Program-made: the position numbers and the translations under genes
NCBI RefSeq assembly: GCF_014762765.1
Contig: NZ_JABURH010000186.1
Location: 1-64,000 of the forward strand
Direction of reading: 5' to 3'
Length of the DNA stretch: 64,000 nt
Origin: Alcanivorax sp.
GTDB lineage: Bacteria > Pseudomonadota > Gammaproteobacteria > Pseudomonadales > Alcanivoracaceae
Shown here: positions 58,572 to 64,000 of the stretch, piece by piece
How positions within the stretch are numbered: the stretch's first letter is position 1
Layout: every line of letters begins with the position of its first letter
The notes under the pieces: model-generated
Databases searched by the model: none
Seen by the model: the letters and a program-made list of their open reading frames with translations, nothing else
Told to the model about the DNA's origin: nothing

Positions 58572-58994
58572 TTAGCCCGCGCGCCCTGTGTCATCGACAA
58601 AGGTGTCGATCAGCCCGCAGACCCGGCCATCATCCAGCCGGCGGTCCGGGCTGGTTTGCCATTCGGCCATCGCGGTACGCATTCTCTGGCTGAGAGATTT
58701 CAGCTCCGAAATTTGCGTCTCCACCTGCTCCAGGCGGGTCTCAATAAGCATACGGACCTGGCCACAAGGTGATTCGCCATGCCGCGATGCATCTGCCAGC
58801 GACTGAATATCCGTTAGTGTAAAGCCCAGATGCCGAGCCTTCAGGGCAAAGCGCAGCAGCCGTAAATCCGTATTTCCGTATCGACGATAGCCGTTATTGG
58901 GATCTCTTGCCGGCTGCAGGAGGCCAATGTCGGTGTAGTGTCGAACCGTTTCGGTGGTGGTTCCCGCCTTGCGGGCCAGATCGGAAACGCGCAT
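58572..58994 (-). CDS. MerR family transcriptional regulator
   Basis: MRVSDLARKAGTTTETVRHYTDIGLLQPARDPNNGYRRYGNTDLRLLRF; two Cys (SPCGQV, RVCGLID). Confidence 0.9.
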   Translation of the reverse strand: MRVSDLARKAGTTTETVRHYTDIGLLQPARDPNNGYRRYGNTDLRLLRFALKARHLGFTLTDIQSLADASRHGESPCGQVRMLIETRLEQVETQISELKSLSQRMRTAMAEWQTSPDRRLDDGRVCGLIDTFVDDTGRAG

Positions 58995-58995
58995 A

Positions 58996-59949
58996 TCATT
59001 TCTCTCCCGGCTCAGCCCAGGGTTGGTAGACAGCAGGCATCGAGACATCCTGCTGCTGGTAATAACTGTGGATGGCAGCCGCCAGGTCATCCGCACCCAA
59101 GGCGGCAGACAGCGTATCCAGAAAGGTCGTCCCTTGTTGTGGGACAGCCAGAAAACACTGTAAGGCAACGTCAGCGAGCAGGCGGTTGTCCGGGTAGCGC
59201 TGCCAGGCCTGCCGCAACGAGTCATCGACCCAACCACATCGCTGATGGCTCAGTGCCGACCGCCCTTCCAGCCACCAGAGATAAGGGTCGTCGCCGAGAG
59301 CCCCGTGCAATCCAGCACTGATTTTGCGGTAATGATTCTGGTCAGTTCCCATGAAGGTTTTTTCCAGCTGCCATAGAGCTGGCTTTTCTGTGGCTTGCTG
59401 GGCGTGCAGGGCTTGAGCTTCGCAGGGCTCGCCGCTGCACTGGGCCAGCCACAGTGCCAGCAAGCTCGGTTGGCCTTGTGCCAGAGCAACAAGTCTGGGC
59501 GAGTCGGGATGATCCCGCAGCATAGTCAGGAATGCCTTACCGTCCGGTTGGTTGAACCGGTCACCGTAAGCAACCAGCTTGCTCAGCTGCAGGCCGCTGC
59601 TGTAGTCGTACCACTCGGTCAGCCGATAATGGGCGCCGGCTTCGCCCTCTAGGCGCAGAAAACCCACGCCACCGCCAGAAAAATGGAGCCGGATACGGGC
59701 AGCAAAACGCTTGTCATTTTCATTGAACCCGGTAACAGCAAATTGATCGATATTGACGTCCTGCACCCAACGGGCAAGCACTCTATCGGGAATGGGTAGT
59801 AACGCCTGCCTGGACAGCACCGGTTTGAGCGAGCCACTGGCCAGATCCGCTCGCAGGGCCTGCAGTGTGCTGCTGTCAGCAACTGCAGCTGATGCGAGGA
59901 AGACAAACAACAACGCAGCTAAAAAACGGTAACCCATACGAAACCTCAT
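58996..59949 (-). CDS. Hypothetical secreted protein
   Basis: 317 aa; signal peptide MGYRFLAALLFVFLASAAVA; no recognised domain. Confidence 0.75.
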   Translation of the reverse strand: MRFRMGYRFLAALLFVFLASAAVADSSTLQALRADLASGSLKPVLSRQALLPIPDRVLARWVQDVNIDQFAVTGFNENDKRFAARIRLHFSGGGVGFLRLEGEAGAHYRLTEWYDYSSGLQLSKLVAYGDRFNQPDGKAFLTMLRDHPDSPRLVALAQGQPSLLALWLAQCSGEPCEAQALHAQQATEKPALWQLEKTFMGTDQNHYRKISAGLHGALGDDPYLWWLEGRSALSHQRCGWVDDSLRQAWQRYPDNRLLADVALQCFLAVPQQGTTFLDTLSAALGADDLAAAIHSYYQQQDVSMPAVYQPWAEPGEK

Positions 59950-60079
59950 TCAATGCCGCACAGACTAGGCAAAAAAGCGATGAGGCGCTACAAATTGGCG
60001 TATTCCAGGAGTCATTAGACACAGATGCCCACAAGGCTTTTCTTTAACCGATGGGCGTTGCTTTTCAAAATGACTGTCT

Positions 60080-61639
60080 TTATCGCGTCGGATAACCGGT
60101 AATCTGCCTGATCGAGCGGTAGAGTGGCGACAGGCGCGGATACATTTTTCGATAGACTTGCCGATATAGCGCATCGTATCGGCGGGCCACTTCCGGCTCC
60201 GGCTCGAACCGCTGGCCTGGTCGGGTCATGGCGGCGACAGCACTGGCATAGTCAGGATGTAATTCCATGGCCACGGCAGCATTGATGGCCGCACCCAGCC
60301 CTGAGGTTTCCGGAGTATGTGGGCGTTCCGCAGGCAGACCGAACAGGTTCGCGGTAATTTGCATGATGGCATCACTCTGCGAGCCGCCGCCAGACACTCT
60401 AAGCGACTGCACTTTTACTCGATTGCGTTTCTCCAGTCGCTCCTTGCCTTCACGCAGCGCATAGGCAATGCCTTCAATAATCGCCCTATAGAGGTGGGCA
60501 CGGGTATGAACGTCGCCAAAGCCGATGATGGCGCCCTTGGCTTCCGGCCCGGGGATACGAACCCCGGGATTCCAGAAAGGTTGCAGCACCAGTCCCATGG
60601 CGCCGGGGGGCGATTCATGAAGGAAGGATTCGAAAAGGGTTTCCGGGCTGACACCCAGCTCTTGCGCCTGCTGCACTTCCTGCTGTGCGAACTCCCGCTT
60701 GAACCAGTTCACCATCCAGTAGCCACGTTGGACAATGATTTCGGAGTTGTAGCGCCCGGGTACGGCCGCGCTGTAGGCAGGCACAAACGGAATCGGCTCC
60801 ACATAGCGCTCATTACAGGTATTGAAGGTGGCCGTGGTGCCATAGCTTAGATTACCGATTTCGGGTGTAAAGGCTCCAGAACCCAGCACTTCACAGGCTT
60901 TGTCCGCCCCGCTGGCGATCACTGGCAAGCCAGCAGGGATACCGGTATGCCGGCTGGCAGCGGCGGTAATCTTGCCCAACCGTTCTCCAGGAGGGATCAG
61001 CTCGGGAAGCTGCTCCCGGGTGACCCGCAGGGCTTTCCATTTCAGATCGTGCGGCGGAGCCCAGCGTTGCCCCTTGTAATCGAAAGGAATGTAGCCAACC
61101 TGAGAGGCAGTGCAGTCGCGAATTTCACCGGTGAGGCGGTAATTCAGGTAGCCGGAGAGCAAAAGAAAATGAGCAGTTCGCTGCCATATCTCCGGCTCAT
61201 CGTTGGCCAACCAGTTGCACTCCGCCTTGGCCTGGAACTGGCGCAGGGTTTCCCCTTGCCCCAGCAAGTTCACCGGCGCCGCATACCACCAGGGAAGTTG
61301 CGGAAAATCCGGCGTGCGTCGCTGATCCAGCCAGATCACCGCCGGACGCAATGGCCGCATGGCCTTGTCCAGGCAGACAACTGAAGCCCTCTGGGTGGTC
61401 AGAGACACGGCTATCACCCTTGAACGCAGCTCGCCGTGTTCTAGCCATAGCCCCTGGCAGGCCTGCCCCAGTTGCTCCCAGAAATAATTGGCGTCTTGCT
61501 CCGCATGGCCCGGTTGGCCGGGCAAGTAAGGCTCGATGTGTTGTTGATACTTGGCGACCAGTTCACCATTGCCATCAAACAGCATGGCCCGGGCACTCTG
61601 CGTCCCCTGATCCAGGGCCAGCAGCAAAGGCGCGCTCAT
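60080..61639 (-). CDS. FGGY-family carbohydrate kinase (glycerol-kinase-like)
   Basis: 519 aa; LLALDQGTQSARAMLFD; RVSGGGSQSDAIMQITANLFGLP. Confidence 0.92.
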   Translation of the reverse strand: MSAPLLLALDQGTQSARAMLFDGNGELVAKYQQHIEPYLPGQPGHAEQDANYFWEQLGQACQGLWLEHGELRSRVIAVSLTTQRASVVCLDKAMRPLRPAVIWLDQRRTPDFPQLPWWYAAPVNLLGQGETLRQFQAKAECNWLANDEPEIWQRTAHFLLLSGYLNYRLTGEIRDCTASQVGYIPFDYKGQRWAPPHDLKWKALRVTREQLPELIPPGERLGKITAAASRHTGIPAGLPVIASGADKACEVLGSGAFTPEIGNLSYGTTATFNTCNERYVEPIPFVPAYSAAVPGRYNSEIIVQRGYWMVNWFKREFAQQEVQQAQELGVSPETLFESFLHESPPGAMGLVLQPFWNPGVRIPGPEAKGAIIGFGDVHTRAHLYRAIIEGIAYALREGKERLEKRNRVKVQSLRVSGGGSQSDAIMQITANLFGLPAERPHTPETSGLGAAINAAVAMELHPDYASAVAAMTRPGQRFEPEPEVARRYDALYRQVYRKMYPRLSPLYRSIRQITGYPTR

Positions 61640-63138
61640 CCCGCCGCCTGCTGTACCGGAGAGGCGGGAACACCATAATAACGCTGATGGATATCCAGGT
61701 AGCGATTACGCTCCTGCTCCCAGCGGGCATCGTCCCAGCCAAGGGTGCGCTGAATCTGTTGTCTCAGTGTATCCAGTAACACTTTACCGGCGCCAGGCAG
61801 CAAAAGCCCCAGACGGGTTCGGCGCAGCATCAGATCATCCAGATGCACGACATCTTCGTTATCCAGTATCCACTGAATGAACACCGGATCGCCCTGGTCC
61901 GCGTGCAGGAAAGCATCCACCGCTGCGGGAGCATCACTAATGGGAGTAAAACCCGGCTCACTGCTTTTCTGGCCACGCTTGTGGGCAGCACTATCGATCA
62001 GCCCGGTGGCAAGCAAGGCATCAAGAGCAATCAATCTGAAGGTCGTGAGCTTGCCACCACTGACCGTGACAATGCCGTTTTCGCCCCATACCGCGTGATC
62101 GCGACGCTCCTTGGAAGGGTCCAGACCCTTACCGGAAGCAATCACCGGGCGGACACCGGCGATGGTGGCATAGATATCCTCTCGGCTGAGCCCGACCTCG
62201 GGGAACTGGCTGTTGATGAGTCGTAGCAGGTAGTCTACTTCCTGGCCACTGGCCGCCGCTTCAATGTCCATGTCCTGGGGATGATCCAGATCCGTGGTCC
62301 CCACGCAGGTCACCCCTTCCCAAGGGAAAACAAAGACCGGGCGGCCATCGTCCGGGTGCATCACGGTCAGGCAGTCTTTCACTGGCAGGCGGACTGGATC
62401 GACAAACAGATGACTGCCTCGCAGCGGGCGCACGCGAGGGTCGCTGCCGGAAAAACGGTCAGCCCAAGCGCCAGTAGCGCTGACCACCCTGCGAGATGAG
62501 AGCGTGGCAGTCTGGCCGGTGGTTCGATCTGTGACGGTAACGGCAAACGTGTCGCCGCAGGCGTCGGCCTGCTCTACCCGGCAATAATTCTGCGCCAGAC
62601 CACCATGGCGGGCCGCTTCCAGTATCGCCCGCACCACCAGACGGCAGTCATCGGTGAGAGCGTCGGTATAACTCATGGCTCCGGTGAGTGACTGGCTGTT
62701 CAACCCGGGGACCCTTTCCAGCAGTTGCTCACGGCTAAGGTAACGATGATCACGGATGCCCGCCAGGAAATCATACAGCCAGAGAATCACCTTCATGGGC
62801 CATCGGCCCGGGAAAACCCCTTTGCGCAACGGAAACAGATAGGTTGCCCGCTCCACCAGGCCAGGCAATTCCTCAATCAGGCGCTCACGTTCAAGCAGAG
62901 AGTGGCGGGTCAGACGAATATCACCCTGGGCGATATAACGCAGACCACCATGCACCATCTTCGAGGAACGGCTGGATGTTCCCCAGGCGAAATCGGTCTG
63001 TTCCAGCAACAAAACCCTGAGCCCGCGGCGAGCCGCTTCCAGAAGGACTCCGGCACCGGTGATCCCCCCTCCGATCACAATAAGATCCCAGTTTTCGTCA
63101 GCGAGAGCATCCAGGGATTGGCGTTTGCCGAGCATCAA
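61636..63138 (-). CDS. glpD: Glycerol-3-phosphate dehydrogenase/oxidase (GlpD-like)
   Basis: 500 aa; WDLIVIGGGITGAGVLLEAARRGLRVLLLEQTDFAWGTSSRSSKMVHGGLRYI. Confidence 0.93.
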   Translation of the reverse strand: MMLGKRQSLDALADENWDLIVIGGGITGAGVLLEAARRGLRVLLLEQTDFAWGTSSRSSKMVHGGLRYIAQGDIRLTRHSLLERERLIEELPGLVERATYLFPLRKGVFPGRWPMKVILWLYDFLAGIRDHRYLSREQLLERVPGLNSQSLTGAMSYTDALTDDCRLVVRAILEAARHGGLAQNYCRVEQADACGDTFAVTVTDRTTGQTATLSSRRVVSATGAWADRFSGSDPRVRPLRGSHLFVDPVRLPVKDCLTVMHPDDGRPVFVFPWEGVTCVGTTDLDHPQDMDIEAAASGQEVDYLLRLINSQFPEVGLSREDIYATIAGVRPVIASGKGLDPSKERRDHAVWGENGIVTVSGGKLTTFRLIALDALLATGLIDSAAHKRGQKSSEPGFTPISDAPAAVDAFLHADQGDPVFIQWILDNEDVVHLDDLMLRRTRLGLLLPGAGKVLLDTLRQQIQRTLGWDDARWEQERNRYLDIHQRYYGVPASPVQQAAG

Positions 63139-63147
63139 TATTCCTTC

Positions 63148-64000
63148 TCAAGCTTGGGACTGTGAGTTGTCGATCAAGCAACCGGGGTTCAACCGCTGCT
63201 GTGGGTCAAAGTGCGTCACCAATGACGCCAATGCTGCCATACCCTGGCCACCTTTCTCGTGATGGAGCCAAGGCGCATGGTCGCGCCCTACCCCGTGCTG
63301 ATGGCTGATCGTGCCGCCATGGGCCACGATGGCATCACTGGCTGCGTCCTTCATGGCCCGCCAGCGTTGCAAGGTGGCCTGGTAACTGTCAGAGCTACGA
63401 AACACGTAGGTGGTATAAATACTGGAACCCTGCGGATAAAGGTGTGACAGATGAGTAAAGACGTGCACTTTCTCACCTTCACCTACGTTGTCACGGACTG
63501 CCTGTTCCATGGCCTCCATGGCCGGGGTGACCCGGTTCCAGTCCACTGCGGTTTCAAACGTGTCCACCACATAACCATGCTCCCACAGACCATGGCGAAG
63601 ATAGGGGGAACGGAACCGGGATTCTTCCCATTTTTTGCCCAGCAATTCACCGACCACAGTCCCTCCGGCAGCACGAATACGTTTCTTCACCGTGGCCAGG
63701 GTATGGCGCACCAATGCTTTTTCACCGGTGACCCCGAAAGTGATCATGCATTTTTCATTCCGGCAACCGCGCAATGACAGATAGCGGTGTAGAACGGCCA
63801 CCAGCTTTTCATGGCCGGCCAGCATCAGGTGGGTGCGAGTTTCTTCCGCATTGGAAAGCCGCAGCATGGAAAGAGGTAGCTTGGCCTGGGTCAGGCTACG
63901 AACAAGCGTCTTGGCCGTTTCCCAATCCGGCGCGAAGGCCACCTGGAAGGTTTCTGTTTCCGGTAGAGGTGTAACCCGCACTTTGACCTCGGTGATGATC
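63148..64000 (-). CDS. FAD-binding oxidase, alkyldihydroxyacetonephosphate synthase (AGPS)-like, C-terminal part; truncated by the window edge
   Basis: Frame open to the edge (IITEVKVRVTPLPETETFQ...); TISHQHGVGRDHAPWLHHEKGG and FDPQQRLNPGCLID typical of AGPS C-termini. Confidence 0.87.
   Translation of the reverse strand, partial: IITEVKVRVTPLPETETFQVAFAPDWETAKTLVRSLTQAKLPLSMLRLSNAEETRTHLMLAGHEKLVAVLHRYLSLRGCRNEKCMITFGVTGEKALVRHTLATVKKRIRAAGGTVVGELLGKKWEESRFRSPYLRHGLWEHGYVVDTFETAVDWNRVTPAMEAMEQAVRDNVGEGEKVHVFTHLSHLYPQGSSIYTTYVFRSSDSYQATLQRWRAMKDAASDAIVAHGGTISHQHGVGRDHAPWLHHEKGGQGMAALASLVTHFDPQQRLNPGCLIDNSQSQA

Noticed and set aside
1-64000. CRISPR arrays, tRNA/rRNA genes, transposases, prophage or toxin-antitoxin modules
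   Set aside because: Looked for direct spacer-repeat periodicity, tRNA-like cloverleafs, and hallmark motifs in the ORF translations; none found. A tRNAscan/CRISPR finder run would be decisive.

Overview
The window is about 64 kb of GC-rich gammaproteobacterial chromosome. Gene content and order suggest a marine Alcanivorax/Oceanospirillales-like organism, but that is inference and no database was consulted. I see roughly 55-58 densely packed genes, mostly conserved housekeeping. The main blocks are: a microaerobic respiration block (ccoNOQP, ccoGHIS, TauE/SafE, hemN, an anr/fnr-type regulator, a universal stress protein) with two recognisable Anr/Fnr boxes; the scpA/scpB/rluB/trpS block; an RND efflux pair; an NfeD-slipin pair; a MoxR-VWA pair; tesA with a divergent YbbA/YbbP-type ABC system; and, at the right edge, an FGGY kinase / GlpD-like / alkyl-DHAP-synthase-like operon. 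I found no CRISPR array, rRNA, tRNA, transposase or prophage. The most interesting signals are non-coding or about gene boundaries: a nested dyad whose outer arm pairs with the Shine-Dalgarno of a DUF2236/MpaB-like gene; a PHP-domain gene that keeps its essential DLHSHS motif only if translation starts at a non-AUG codon (AUC or CUG); divergent start codons sharing CATG (tesA/ABC); three kinds of intergenic inverted-repeat elements, some overlapping stop codons; and the possible ether-lipid/glycerol operon at the right edge. I do not see an unambiguous new defence or mobile system.
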